The notes under the pieces were generated by a model that had not been told where the DNA came from, did not search any database, and worked only from the letters and a program-made list of their open reading frames with translations. The translations under genes were made by a program, and so were the position numbers. A stretch of 64,000 nt of DNA, taken from the NCBI GenBank assembly GCA_963708235.1, contig OY970200.1, positions 1,550,001 to 1,614,000 of the forward strand, in the 5' to 3' direction. Below are positions 17,801-25,082 of the stretch, piece after piece. Source of the DNA: G963708235 sp963708235 (GTDB lineage Bacteria > Actinomycetota > Acidimicrobiia > Spongiisociales > UBA5794). Within the stretch, counting starts at the first letter, position 1. Each line of letters opens with the position of its first letter.

Positions 17801-18137
17801 GGCCCAGGGCTTCCGGATTCTCGCCACCTACGGCACTGCCGGACACCTGGCCCGCCACGGGGTGGCCGTCACCAATGTCGACAAGGTCGGGGACGGACCC
17901 TACGACCCGGTGAGGTTGATCGAGAGCGGCGACATCAACCTGGTCATCAACACCCCGGCGGGGAACCGGGCACGTGGTGACGGGGTGCTGATCCGGCGCG
18001 CCGCCACCCGTCACGATGTTCCGTGTGTCACCACGCTGCGCGGTGGTCAGCTTCTTGCCCGTAGCCTCGAGGGCAACCGCAACCCCCATCAGGTGATGAG
18101 CCTCCAGCGCCACCACGCCTCCGGGTGGGAGCAGTGA
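14865..18137 (+). CDS. carB: carbamoyl phosphate synthase large subunit
   Basis: 1090-aa enzyme with two ATP-grasp halves that makes carbamoyl phosphate for pyrimidine and arginine synthesis. The first half begins ILIIGSGPIIIGQGCEFDYSG and the second VIVLGSGPNRIGQGIEFDYCC. Each half has an ATP-grasp core (MIRPSYILGGGGTGIA and LVRPSFVLGGRAMRIV), and an MGS-like allosteric domain ends the protein, with GFRILATYGTAGHLARHG. GGGAGG precedes ATG 14865 at normal spacing. This appears to be the single carbamoyl phosphate source for pyrB here and argF near 43 kb. Confidence 0.97.
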   Translation: MPRRNDIHSILIIGSGPIIIGQGCEFDYSGTQAVRALRKDGFRVILVNSNPATIMTDPEFADATYIEPITAEAVTAIIEEERPDALLPTLGGQTALNVTMELAKRGVLDKYEVELIGAGLDAIEAAEDRGRFKSIMDGIGIATAEARYVTSLADAEIAAGELGYPVMIRPSYILGGGGTGIAHDASELTAVVQAGLDASPIHELLVEQSVLGWKEFELEVMRDGADNAVIVCSIENLDAMGVHTGDSITVAPAMTLSDREYQEMRNEAIACLRAVGVETGGSNVQFAVEPETGRRLIIEMNPRVSRSSALASKATGFPIAKIAALLAVGYTLDEIANDITGATPSSFEPALDYVVVKAPRFDFAKFPSIEPLLGTSMHSVGEAMAIGRTFPEALQKVLRSLEIGRRGLGADRTETVWDGIGDPELMTAVATPTPDRIFAVGEALRRGVAASEVATASGYDRWFVDQLTQIVETRLAIETAVASDGLTGDLVWEAKRMGFSDAQLAYLSGDDEEELRARRIAGGHLTTYKTVDTCAAEFAAATPYFYGTYEEEDESPPPGDRTVIVLGSGPNRIGQGIEFDYCCVHASFALAEAGYEPVMINCNPETVSTDYDTSARLYFEPLTLEDVLAVVDRERPVAVVVQLGGQTPLGLADGLEAAGVPIAGTSPDAIALAEDRQRFSELCRRLDIPQPPSGTAMNAADAEAVAAEIGFPVLVRPSFVLGGRAMRIVEDHDELHGYLAELYAAKGGEIDLERNPVLIDRFLSSAIEVDIDVVYDGHELYVGGVMEHVEEAGVHSGDSACVVPPPTLDDDTVNRVIEYAGRLAAGLEVCGLLNIQFAVRGDDVFVLEANPRASRTVPFISKATGVPLAKVATRVMMGETLADLRREGLVPQQRRGGLPGRFAIKEAVLPWKRFPNADRILGPEMRATGEVMGIAPTLGAAYAKALRGAGHVVPSSGTVFLSLNDRDKPGGVELAERLVAQGFRILATYGTAGHLARHGVAVTNVDKVGDGPYDPVRLIESGDINLVINTPAGNRARGDGVLIRRAATRHDVPCVTTLRGGQLLARSLEGNRNPHQVMSLQRHHASGWEQ

Positions 18138-18195
18138 CGTCGGAGTCACCCCCGACACCGGGCGACGGCGCCTGGACCTCGCAAGGAGCAAGCTG

Positions 18196-19119
18196 ATGGC
18201 CGCACCGGCCCCGGACCGCTCGGTGGCGCTCGGCGAGGTGACGCTGCGGTCGGTGCTGGTGGCGGCCTCCGGAACCGTGGGGTCCGTGGCCGACTTTGCC
18301 TCCACCGTGGATTTCTCGTTGTACGGGGCGGCGGTCGCCAAGTCGGTCAGTGACGAGCCGTGGAATGGTCGACCGGCGCCCCGACTCGGCCCCTCCGGGG
18401 AAGGCATGCTCAACGGGATCGGGATCCAGAACCCGGGGATCGCCCGATGGTCCGCCGAGCATTCAGGGTCCTTGGGGTCGCTCGGTGTTCCCGTATGGGG
18501 CTCGGCGGTGGGGCATCGTCCCGAGGCGTTCGCCACCGTCGCCGCCGGACTCGAGCGTGCCGGCGTCTCGGCGATCGAGGTCAATCTCTCCTGTCCCAAT
18601 CTCGACGGGGGACCGATGTTCGCCCTCGACCCCGAAGCCGCCGCCAGGGTCGTCGCCGGCGTCAGAGCTGCGGTGACCATCCCGGTCGGGGCGAAGCTGT
18701 CGCCGAACGCTCCCGATATCGTGACCATCGCCGAATCGGTCGCCGGTGCCGGTGCTTCATGGGTGGTGCTGACCAACACCGTGTGGGGGGCCGGCTTCGA
18801 CATCGAGACCCGCCGCCCCGTGCTGTCGGCGACGGTGGGCGGGTACTCCGGCGTCCCGGTGAAGCCGCTGGCACTGCGCTGCGTGTGGGAGGTTTCCCAG
18901 GCGCTCCCCGGGCTTCCCATCGTCGGATGCGGGGGAGTGCGCACCGGAGGTGACGTCGTCGAGTTCCTGCTGGCAGGGGCGAGCGCCGTCGCCATCGGCA
19001 CGGTCCATTTCTCCGAACCCAGAGCCGCCAGGCGCATCACCGCCGAACTGGATCGTTACTGCCGTCGCCACGGGATCACCCGACTGGCCGAACTCACAGG
19101 AGCCGCCCGCCCATGGTGA
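18196..19119 (+). CDS. pyrD: class 1 dihydroorotate dehydrogenase
   Basis: 307-aa FMN enzyme oxidising dihydroorotate to orotate. The catalytic base segment is EVNLSCPNLDGG, with the Cys that marks cytosolic class 1 enzymes; NGIGIQNPG and the C-terminal GCGGVRTGGDVVEFLLAGASAVAIGT (FMN phosphate binding) fit class 1B best. Class 1B normally needs the electron-transfer subunit PyrK, which is not next to it or elsewhere in the window. AAGGAG precedes ATG 18196, and 58 nt separate it from carB. It overlaps pyrF by 7 nt. Confidence 0.94.
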   Translation: MAAPAPDRSVALGEVTLRSVLVAASGTVGSVADFASTVDFSLYGAAVAKSVSDEPWNGRPAPRLGPSGEGMLNGIGIQNPGIARWSAEHSGSLGSLGVPVWGSAVGHRPEAFATVAAGLERAGVSAIEVNLSCPNLDGGPMFALDPEAAARVVAGVRAAVTIPVGAKLSPNAPDIVTIAESVAGAGASWVVLTNTVWGAGFDIETRRPVLSATVGGYSGVPVKPLALRCVWEVSQALPGLPIVGCGGVRTGGDVVEFLLAGASAVAIGTVHFSEPRAARRITAELDRYCRRHGITRLAELTGAARPW

Positions 19120-19859
19120 CCTCTTCTCCCGTCATCGTCGCCCTCGATCTCTCCAGCGCCGAGGAGGCGGTCCGCCTCGCCAAGGCGGTGGCCCCGCACG
19201 TCGGCGGCTTCAAGATCGGGCTGGGTCTGCTCCACGGTCCCGGCCCGGGGACGGTGGCCACCCTGGCGACACTGGGCAAGCCGGTCTTTGCCGACGCCAA
19301 GCTCCATGACATCCCGAGTCAGGTCGAGGCGGCGGCACGGCGGCTGGGCAACGTCGGCGCCCGTTGGGTGACCGCCCACGTCTCCGGGGGCGGGGCGATG
19401 CTCGAAGCCGCCGTCGCCGGGCTCGACGCAGGTTCGGGGGGCGCCGCCGGCGTCCTCGGAGTCACCGTGCTCACCAGCCTCGACGAGGCGGCGCTGTCGG
19501 TGGTGGGGATCACCGAGACCCCGGGTCGACTGGTGGCCAAGATGGCGAAGCTGGCGCACCGGAGCGGGTGCGAGGGGATCGTGTGTTCACCACAGGAGCT
19601 GGGGGTGGTCGCCACCGTGGCGCCCGAGCTGGCGCCATTCACCCCTGGGATACGGTCCGCCGACGATCCCGGTGGCGACGATCAGCGCCGCACCGCTTCC
19701 GCCACCGAGGCGCTGGCCCGGGGTGCCCGCTGGCTGGTGGTCGGTCGACCGATCACGGCGGCGGCGGACCCGGTTGCGGCGGCGGCGGCACTCTCCGCCC
19801 AGATCGCCGAATCGGTCAGCGGTTCCGATGACGATGGCGCCGCCGATTCAGCGCGGTGA
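19113..19859 (+). CDS. pyrF: orotidine 5'-phosphate decarboxylase
   Basis: 248-aa TIM-barrel enzyme making UMP from OMP, the last step of the pathway. The catalytic motif FADAKLHDIPSQV contains the Asp-Lys-Asp array; VALDLSSAEEA is the N-terminal strand and RWLVVGRPITAAADPVAAA the phosphate-binding C-terminus. ATG 19113 overlaps the pyrD stop. It ends the pyr operon; mihF starts 34 nt later, behind its own -10 box. Confidence 0.96.
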   Translation: MVTSSPVIVALDLSSAEEAVRLAKAVAPHVGGFKIGLGLLHGPGPGTVATLATLGKPVFADAKLHDIPSQVEAAARRLGNVGARWVTAHVSGGGAMLEAAVAGLDAGSGGAAGVLGVTVLTSLDEAALSVVGITETPGRLVAKMAKLAHRSGCEGIVCSPQELGVVATVAPELAPFTPGIRSADDPGGDDQRRTASATEALARGARWLVVGRPITAAADPVAAAAALSAQIAESVSGSDDDGAADSAR

Positions 19860-19861
19860 GA

Positions 19862-19867
19862 TAGAGT
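19862..19867 (+). promoter_or_regulatory. putative -10 box of mihF (TAGAGT)
   Basis: TAGAGT directly follows the pyrF stop and would start a transcript near 19874, leaving a 20-nt leader with GGGAGG at normal spacing before ATG 19894. Confidence 0.4.
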
Positions 19868-19893
19868 CGACACCTCAGGCAGGGAGGATCAGC

Positions 19894-20202
19894 ATGCCAC
19901 CGAAGTTCACGGAAGCACAGCGGACCGAGGCCCTCGCCAAGGCCGGCGCCGCTCGTCGCCAGCGGGCCGAGCTCAAGGAACTGCTCAGCACCGGGAGTCT
20001 CACCCTGGGTGAAGTGCTGGAACAGGCCGAGAGCGACGACGTGGTGGCCGGGACCAAGATCGCCTCTCTCCTCGTCGCCATGCCCGGGATGGGCAAGATC
20101 ACCACGATCAGGTTGATGGAGGAGATCGGGATCGACGACAGCCGCCGCATCCGCGGTCTCGGGAGCCGGCAGCGTGAGGCACTGCTGCAGCGGTTCGGCT
20201 GA
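19894..20202 (+). CDS. mihF: actinobacterial integration host factor MihF
   Basis: 102-aa nucleoid-associated DNA-binding protein, unrelated to the E. coli IHF subunits, required for phage L5 integration and chromosome compaction in mycobacteria. The C-terminal helix-two-turn-helix region LLVAMPGMGKITTIRLMEEIGIDDSRRIRGLGSRQREALLQRF is highly typical (cited here as residues about 60-102). The frame is open upstream, but ATG 19894 has GGGAGG 7-8 nt before it and gives the canonical short form. In most actinobacteria mihF precedes gmk; here a different kinase follows. Confidence 0.93.
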   Translation: MPPKFTEAQRTEALAKAGAARRQRAELKELLSTGSLTLGEVLEQAESDDVVAGTKIASLLVAMPGMGKITTIRLMEEIGIDDSRRIRGLGSRQREALLQRFG

Positions 20203-20207
20203 ACATC

Positions 20208-20759
20208 GTGATCGTCACCATCTCGGGTCGGCCCGGATCGGGCAAGAGTGCCGTCGCCATCAGGCTGGCCGACCGTCTCGGGCTCGACCACGTCTCCGCC
20301 GGGGACTTCATGCGGGAGATGGCGGAGGAGCGTGGGGTCTCCATCCTCGAGCTTTCCCGCTCCGCCGAGGCGCAGGACCTGATCGACCGCGAGATCGATG
20401 AACGAACGGTCCGATTCGGAACACAGCGCGACGGTTTCGTCATGGATGCCCAACTCGGTTGGCATTTCATCCCCGGCTCGGTGGCGGTGTTCCTCGACGT
20501 CCGACCCGACGAGGCAGCCCGGAGAATCTACGGGGCCGGGCGAGCCACCGAGCGGGAGAACACCGATCTCGACGCCACCCGCCACGCCATCGAGGCCCGT
20601 ACCCGGTCGGAGGCGGCGCGCTATCAGACCTATTACGGGATCGACTATCTCGACCACGCCAACTACGACCTCGTGATCGACACCTCCGATCTCGGGATCG
20701 ACGAGGTGGTCGACCGGATCGTCGCCCACCTCACCGCAGCATCGCGCCAGCGGCCCTGA
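20208..20759 (+). CDS. cytidylate kinase-like P-loop nucleotide kinase (archaeal-type CMP kinase)
   Basis: 183-aa kinase. Walker A is SGRPGSGKSAVA (about residues 5-16), followed by LGLDHVSAGDFMREMAEERGVS, REIDERTVRFG and a C-terminal RYQTYYGIDYLDHANYDLVIDTS. This whole pattern matches the short CMP kinase family best known from archaea rather than bacterial Cmk or Gmk. The locus (between mihF and rpoZ) is where actinobacteria normally carry guanylate kinase, so the substrate could be CMP/dCMP or, by position, GMP. The GTG start at 20208 follows mihF by 5 nt with no strong ribosome site, which suggests coupling. Confidence 0.8.
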   Translation: MIVTISGRPGSGKSAVAIRLADRLGLDHVSAGDFMREMAEERGVSILELSRSAEAQDLIDREIDERTVRFGTQRDGFVMDAQLGWHFIPGSVAVFLDVRPDEAARRIYGAGRATERENTDLDATRHAIEARTRSEAARYQTYYGIDYLDHANYDLVIDTSDLGIDEVVDRIVAHLTAASRQRP

Positions 20760-20804
20760 GACGGGGGATACCGCCGAGCGGAAGGCGATGGGGCCTCCGT
20801 CGGC

Positions 20805-20810
20805 TATGAT
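20805..20810 (+). promoter_or_regulatory. putative -10 box of rpoZ (TATGAT)
   Basis: TATGAT, one base off the consensus TATAAT, would start transcription near 20817. A GGGAGG follows immediately, and an in-frame GTG lies at 20823. Confidence 0.5.
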
Positions 20811-20885
20811 GGGAGGTCTCAGGTGGCCGTGCCGCCTGACCACTCGCCCGACAGCCGGGAACCCTGCCCAGGAGAGCCGAACCAC

Positions 20886-21143
20886 ATGATCGAACCACCT
20901 ATCGGCCGCGTGTTGGAGAAGACCAATTCACGGTTCGCCCTTGTCGTGCTCTCGGCACGCCGGGCGCGACAGATCAACGCCTACTTCAACCAGCTCGGCG
21001 AAGGTTTCGGCAGCTACGTTCCGCCACAGGTCCACTCGCTGTCCCGCAAGCCGCTGTCGATCGCCCTCGAGGAGATCGACGAGGACAAGGTGGCCATCGA
21101 CTACGACATCGAGGCGCCCGCCGAGACGTCGCTCGACGACTGA
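20886..21143 (+). CDS. rpoZ: DNA-directed RNA polymerase omega subunit
   Basis: 85-aa omega subunit, which helps beta-prime fold and bind the core enzyme. The family core is visible: RFALVVLSARRARQINAYFNQLGEG and KPLSIALEEI. I chose ATG 20886 (GGAG 11 nt upstream), but the frame is open back to GTG 20823, which sits right after the promoter and a GGGAGG; mycobacterial omega also has an N-terminal extension, so a 106-aa form is possible. Followed closely by coaBC, as in many actinobacteria. Confidence 0.93.
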   Translation: MIEPPIGRVLEKTNSRFALVVLSARRARQINAYFNQLGEGFGSYVPPQVHSLSRKPLSIALEEIDEDKVAIDYDIEAPAETSLDD

Positions 21144-21156
21144 CGACGACCCGGCC

Positions 21157-22359
21157 ATGCTCAGCGGTCGGCGGATCGTGCTCGGTGTTTCCGGAGGGAT
21201 CGCCGCCTACAAGGCCGCCATCCTGGCGCGCCGGCTCCAGGACCACGGTGCCACCGTCCGCTGTGTGATGACCCGCTCGGCGGCGACCTTTCTCGGACCT
21301 GCCACCCTGGCGGCGATCACCGGTCGCACCCCCACCGTCGACCTGTTCGACGACGCCGACCCCAGCCCGCACACCACCCTCGCCCGTTGGGCGGATGCCA
21401 TCGTCGTCGCCCCGGCGACCACGGCGACCCTGGGCCGTCTCGCCCACGGGATCACCGAGGACGCCCTGTCGGCGACCGTGGCGGCAGCCTGGGGAAAGCC
21501 GGTGGTGATCGCCCCGGCGATGCACACCGAGATGTGGGAACACCCCGCCACCCAACGCAACGTCGCCCGGCTCACCGAGGACGGCTACGTGTTCGTCGGT
21601 CCCGCCAGCGGACATCTCGCCGGCGGTGACCAGGGCCCGGGGCGCATGGTCGAACCGGAGGAGATCGTCGCCGCCCTCGAACGCACCCTCGGTGGAGGGG
21701 ACCTCGACGGATGGTCGGTCCTCGTCTCCGCCGGTGGCACCCGGGAGGCGATCGATCCCGTGCGATACATCGGGAACCGGTCGTCCGGCAAGATGGGTCA
21801 CGCCATCGCCGTGGCTGCCGCCCGTCGCGGCGCCGAAGTCACCCTGGTCACCGCGGCGGCCCCTCCCGGCCCGCTCGCAGGTCTCCAGGTCGTCCCCGTC
21901 GAAACCGCCGAGGAGATGGCCGAGGCGGTGTGGGCCGTTGCCGGCGGGGCCGATGTGGCCGTCCTCGCCGCCGCCGTCGCCGACTTCCGACCGGTGGATG
22001 CCGCCGCCACCAAGCTACGTCGCAGTGCCGGAGCGCCGGCCATCGAGCTGACCTCGACACCGGACATCCTCGCCGGGGTGGCCGCAGCGGATCCACGACC
22101 CTTCCTGGTCGGGTTTGCGGCCGAGACCGGCTCACTCGACGGAGCCGTCGACAAGGCCAAGCGCAAAGGCGTCGACCTGCTTGTCGGCAACGATGTCGCC
22201 GCCGTCGGGTCCGGGTTCGGATCGGACACCAACCGGGTGGTGATCATCACCCCTGACGGTATCGCCGAACCGTGGGAGCTGATGTCCAAGGACGAGGTCG
22301 CCGAACGGCTGTGGGACCGAATCCGTGATCTGCGGCGAGCCGATGGAGCCGACCGCTGA
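21157..22359 (+). CDS. coaBC: bifunctional phosphopantothenoylcysteine decarboxylase / phosphopantothenate--cysteine ligase
   Basis: 400-aa coenzyme A biosynthesis enzyme. The N-terminal flavoprotein CoaC half (about 1-180) has VLGVSGGIAAYKAAILARRL and PAMHTEMWEHPATQRN. The CoaB half has VLVSAGGTREAIDPVRYIGNRSSGKMGHA and the motif AAVADFRPV, then NDVAAVGSGFGSDTNRV. ATG 21157 follows rpoZ by 13 nt. The stop overlaps the proposed CTG start of priA. Confidence 0.96.
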   Translation: MLSGRRIVLGVSGGIAAYKAAILARRLQDHGATVRCVMTRSAATFLGPATLAAITGRTPTVDLFDDADPSPHTTLARWADAIVVAPATTATLGRLAHGITEDALSATVAAAWGKPVVIAPAMHTEMWEHPATQRNVARLTEDGYVFVGPASGHLAGGDQGPGRMVEPEEIVAALERTLGGGDLDGWSVLVSAGGTREAIDPVRYIGNRSSGKMGHAIAVAAARRGAEVTLVTAAAPPGPLAGLQVVPVETAEEMAEAVWAVAGGADVAVLAAAVADFRPVDAAATKLRRSAGAPAIELTSTPDILAGVAAADPRPFLVGFAAETGSLDGAVDKAKRKGVDLLVGNDVAAVGSGFGSDTNRVVIITPDGIAEPWELMSKDEVAERLWDRIRDLRRADGADR

Positions 22360-24164
22360 CCAGGATCGCCCAGGTCGTCCCGAACCTCGCCACCTTTGCG
22401 GTCGACGACGGTTTCTCCTACCGGGTTCCGGACACGATGGGCGACATCGAGGTCGGTTCGCTGGTTCGTATTCCGCTGGGAGGACGCCGCGTCCGAGGTT
22501 TCGTTACGCAGGTCCGTAACGGTGACGGTGCGAACCCGCTGCGGGATCTGCTCGGCGTGGTGGGCGACGTCCCGGTGTTCACCCCGAGACTGCTGGAGAC
22601 CCTACGGTGGGCCGCCGTCCACTACGTCGCCCCCACCGCGGTCATCCTGTCCAAGACCACCCCACCCAACGTGGTGCGGCGACCCAGACTCGACCGCATC
22701 GAGGTCGGGAGTCGGGACTCGCCGCTCCCTGATCTCACCGCCGCCGTGGTGGGTGGGCGTCGCCCACGCGCCGCCTATCTGATAGGTGGCGGTCCATGGG
22801 CCCGGCCCGTCGCCGGGCTGGCTGCGGATGTCCTTGCCTCCGGCCGAAATGTCGTGGTCATCGTCGCCACCGTCGTCGAGGCGCACCGTCTCGCCGTCGA
22901 ACTGGAGACCGAACTCGGTGCCGCTCCGCTGCTGGCCACATCCCAGGAACCCGCCAAAGATGTCACCAGGGCATGGGCGACCCTCAACCTGGGCACCGGT
23001 CGGATCATCGTCGGGACCCGGGAGGTTGCCCTGTGGCCGTACGGCGAGGTCGGTCTGGTGGTGGTCATCGAAGAGGGTCGCCCGGCGATGAAGGCGCCGC
23101 AGAGCCCGACGGTCGGTGTGCGCGACCTGGTGCGTCGTCGCACCGCCGCCGAACGGTTCGGTCTGGTCCTGGCCGGACCGGTCCCCACCGTGGAGACCCT
23201 GGCCGGTGGGTTCGAGGTCACGATGCCGACCACCAGGGTATGGCCGCTGATCGAGGTGGCCGACCGTTCCGAGGAACCACCGGGCGGCAACGTGATCATG
23301 GCGTCGACGGTACAGGCCATCCGGGGCGTCGTCGCACGAAACGGGCGGGTCTTTGTCTTCGTCACCCGCCGCGGTGATGCTGCGGCCTTCCGCTGTGCGG
23401 CGTGTGGTGAACTGCGACGCTGTGCGGATTGCGGGGCGGCGGCCACCCGGGGTGACGGGTGTCAACGGTGTGGGCGCACCCACGGGCCGTGCGCCAAGTG
23501 TGGCAGCCGGCGGTTCCAGCCGCTCGGCGCCGCGGTTGGCCGCCTGGTCGACGATCTGCGCCGATCGGTCGGCGACCTGGTCGGCGCCGCCGGCGATGGT
23601 TTACCCGCCACCAACCCGCACGGCGGAGCCGGCGACATCCGGGTCGAGGTCGGCACCGAGCGCGACATCGTCGGGATCCGGCCGGTTGATCTGGCGGTGG
23701 TGATCGATGCCGATGCGTTGATGCTCGCTCCGCACTACCGGGCGGAGGAGGATGCCTTGCGGACCATCGCCAGGGTGGCGTTGACGGTGGCGCCCCAGCG
23801 AGGCCGGCGCTGTCTCGTCCAGACCACCCAACCGGGGCACCGGGTGCTGGAGGCGCTGCGGCGCGGTCATCCCCGCCCGCTGCTCGATGTGCTGCTCGGC
23901 GAGCGAATCGACGTCGGATTCCCACCGGCAGGGGAGCTGGTGGCCATCGAGGTGGGGGGAGGAGTCGGCACCGTCGACGAGGATCTCCGTCGGGTCGCCC
24001 AGGGTGCCACCGTTTCCGGGCCCGCCCGCAGCGACGATCGCGAGCGGTGGTTGGTCGCCGCCGGCGATCTCCGCCCCTTCAAGCTCCGGCTCCGCAGCGA
24101 GGTCCAGCGCTGGCGTGACGCCGGACACCGCGTCCGTATCGATGCCGATCCGGTGCGACTCTGA
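22356..24164 (+). CDS. priA: primosomal protein N' (PriA), helicase-degenerate actinobacterial form, CTG start
   Basis: 602-aa replication-restart protein. The N-terminal DNA 3'-end-binding domain reads RIAQVVPNLATFAVDDGFSYRVPD then VRIPLGGRRVRGFVTQV, which requires starting upstream of the first in-frame ATG (22437). The frame is closed by TGA at 22326-22328, and the only usable codon between is CTG 22356; it has GGAG 7 nt upstream and forms CTGA with the coaBC stop. Four Cys pairs (CAAC, CADC, CQRC, CAKC, about residues 345-388) bind zinc. Walker A is replaced by LIGGGPWARP and the DEAH box by VVIEEGRP, so ATP-driven unwinding is unlikely, as known for actinobacterial PriA. Confidence 0.9.
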   Translation: MTRIAQVVPNLATFAVDDGFSYRVPDTMGDIEVGSLVRIPLGGRRVRGFVTQVRNGDGANPLRDLLGVVGDVPVFTPRLLETLRWAAVHYVAPTAVILSKTTPPNVVRRPRLDRIEVGSRDSPLPDLTAAVVGGRRPRAAYLIGGGPWARPVAGLAADVLASGRNVVVIVATVVEAHRLAVELETELGAAPLLATSQEPAKDVTRAWATLNLGTGRIIVGTREVALWPYGEVGLVVVIEEGRPAMKAPQSPTVGVRDLVRRRTAAERFGLVLAGPVPTVETLAGGFEVTMPTTRVWPLIEVADRSEEPPGGNVIMASTVQAIRGVVARNGRVFVFVTRRGDAAAFRCAACGELRRCADCGAAATRGDGCQRCGRTHGPCAKCGSRRFQPLGAAVGRLVDDLRRSVGDLVGAAGDGLPATNPHGGAGDIRVEVGTERDIVGIRPVDLAVVIDADALMLAPHYRAEEDALRTIARVALTVAPQRGRRCLVQTTQPGHRVLEALRRGHPRPLLDVLLGERIDVGFPPAGELVAIEVGGGVGTVDEDLRRVAQGATVSGPARSDDRERWLVAAGDLRPFKLRLRSEVQRWRDAGHRVRIDADPVRL

Positions 24165-24245
24165 CCCCGGGCCAACCCCCCGGGTCTGATCCCGACCGTC
24201 CTGGCTCCGAGGGTGCGACGTGGACCTCCGGGAAAGGGAAGAGCA

Positions 24246-24283
24246 CGGATGGGTCCCGCCGCCGAGGCGACGGGACCCATCCG
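24246..24283 (+). terminator. hairpin terminator after priA
   Basis: CGGATGGGTCCCG pairs with CGGGACCCATCCG (13 bp) around a 12-nt loop. No clear T-run follows. Confidence 0.75.
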
Positions 24284-24540
24284 GTCCGGTGACTGGTGTG
24301 TCCGTCAGTTACCGGGAGCCTGGCGGCGACGGCGGTGACCCGGCTGTTGGCGGGATCGTCGTCGGGAGCTGGTGCCATATGGGGGGATGGGGGGCAGCCG
24401 ATGACGTGCACAGGGCGGGAGAGCCATGACCACGCCGACCAGGTGGCCTCAACTGTAACTAATGTTTCGCACCTGTCAACAGATTCGCCTTCTCCGCCGG
24501 TCGGGGCGGCGGACGAGGCATTGCCCCACCCGGGCGCGCC

Positions 24541-24546
24541 TATCCT
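24541..24546 (+). promoter_or_regulatory. putative -10 box of def (TATCCT)
   Basis: TATCCT ends 11 nt before the def ATG, predicting a leader of about 4-5 nt and no Shine-Dalgarno sequence. Confidence 0.4.
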
Positions 24547-24557
24547 TGCGGCCGACT

Positions 24558-25082
24558 ATGGCTCTGTATCCAATACGCACCTTTGGCGATCCCGTCCTGC
24601 GAACTCCGGCGGCGCCCGTCGACGACATCTCCAGCTCACTGGAGCGACTCATCGACGACATGATCGAGACGATGTACGACGCACCCGGCGTCGGCCTCGC
24701 CGCACCCCAGATCGGTATCTCCAAGCAGATCTTCGTCGCCGACGCCGGGGACGGTCCGTTCGTCATGTTCAACCCTGTCGTGGTCGAGACCTCGGGGGAG
24801 TGGGACTTCGATGAGGGCTGCCTGTCGGTTCCCGGTCGCTACTGGCCGATCCAGCGCGCCGCCTTTGCCCGGGCGAGCGGGCTGGGGCTCGACGGCAATC
24901 CGGTCGAGTTCTCCGGTGACGACCTGATGGGCAGGGTGCTCCAGCACGAGATCGACCATCTCAACGGCATCCTTCTCATCGAACATCTGCCGAAGCGGAT
25001 GAAGAACTCCGCACTGCGTGACCTGCGCGGCGAGGCGCTGAGTGCCATCGACGGTCTGGGCGCCATCGACGGGTTGGGCTGA
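24558..25082 (+). CDS. def: peptide deformylase (first copy)
   Basis: 174-aa metalloenzyme removing the formyl group from nascent proteins. All three motifs are intact: GVGLAAPQIG (about residues 42-51), EGCLSVPG with the metal Cys, and QHEIDHLNG with the two metal His. The frame is open upstream, but ATG 24558 matches the family start MALYPIRTFGDPVLR and follows a -10 box closely. The stop overlaps fmt (TGATG); def, fmt and rsmB form an initiation-related operon. A second, more divergent deformylase lies at 63.2-63.8 kb. Confidence 0.95.
   Translation: MALYPIRTFGDPVLRTPAAPVDDISSSLERLIDDMIETMYDAPGVGLAAPQIGISKQIFVADAGDGPFVMFNPVVVETSGEWDFDEGCLSVPGRYWPIQRAAFARASGLGLDGNPVEFSGDDLMGRVLQHEIDHLNGILLIEHLPKRMKNSALRDLRGEALSAIDGLGAIDGLG

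Larger units (their letters stand above)
24165..24557. other. 393-bp intergenic region between priA and def
   Basis: It holds the priA terminator hairpin at 24246-24283, then about 270 bp without a convincing gene, and ends in a short AT-richer patch (around 24448-24475) and the def -10 box. Small ORFs here lack coding signals. Confidence 0.6.

Noticed and set aside
24220..24429. 69-codon ORF between priA and def
   Set aside because: It overlaps the terminator stem, has no ribosome site and no similarity that I recognise.
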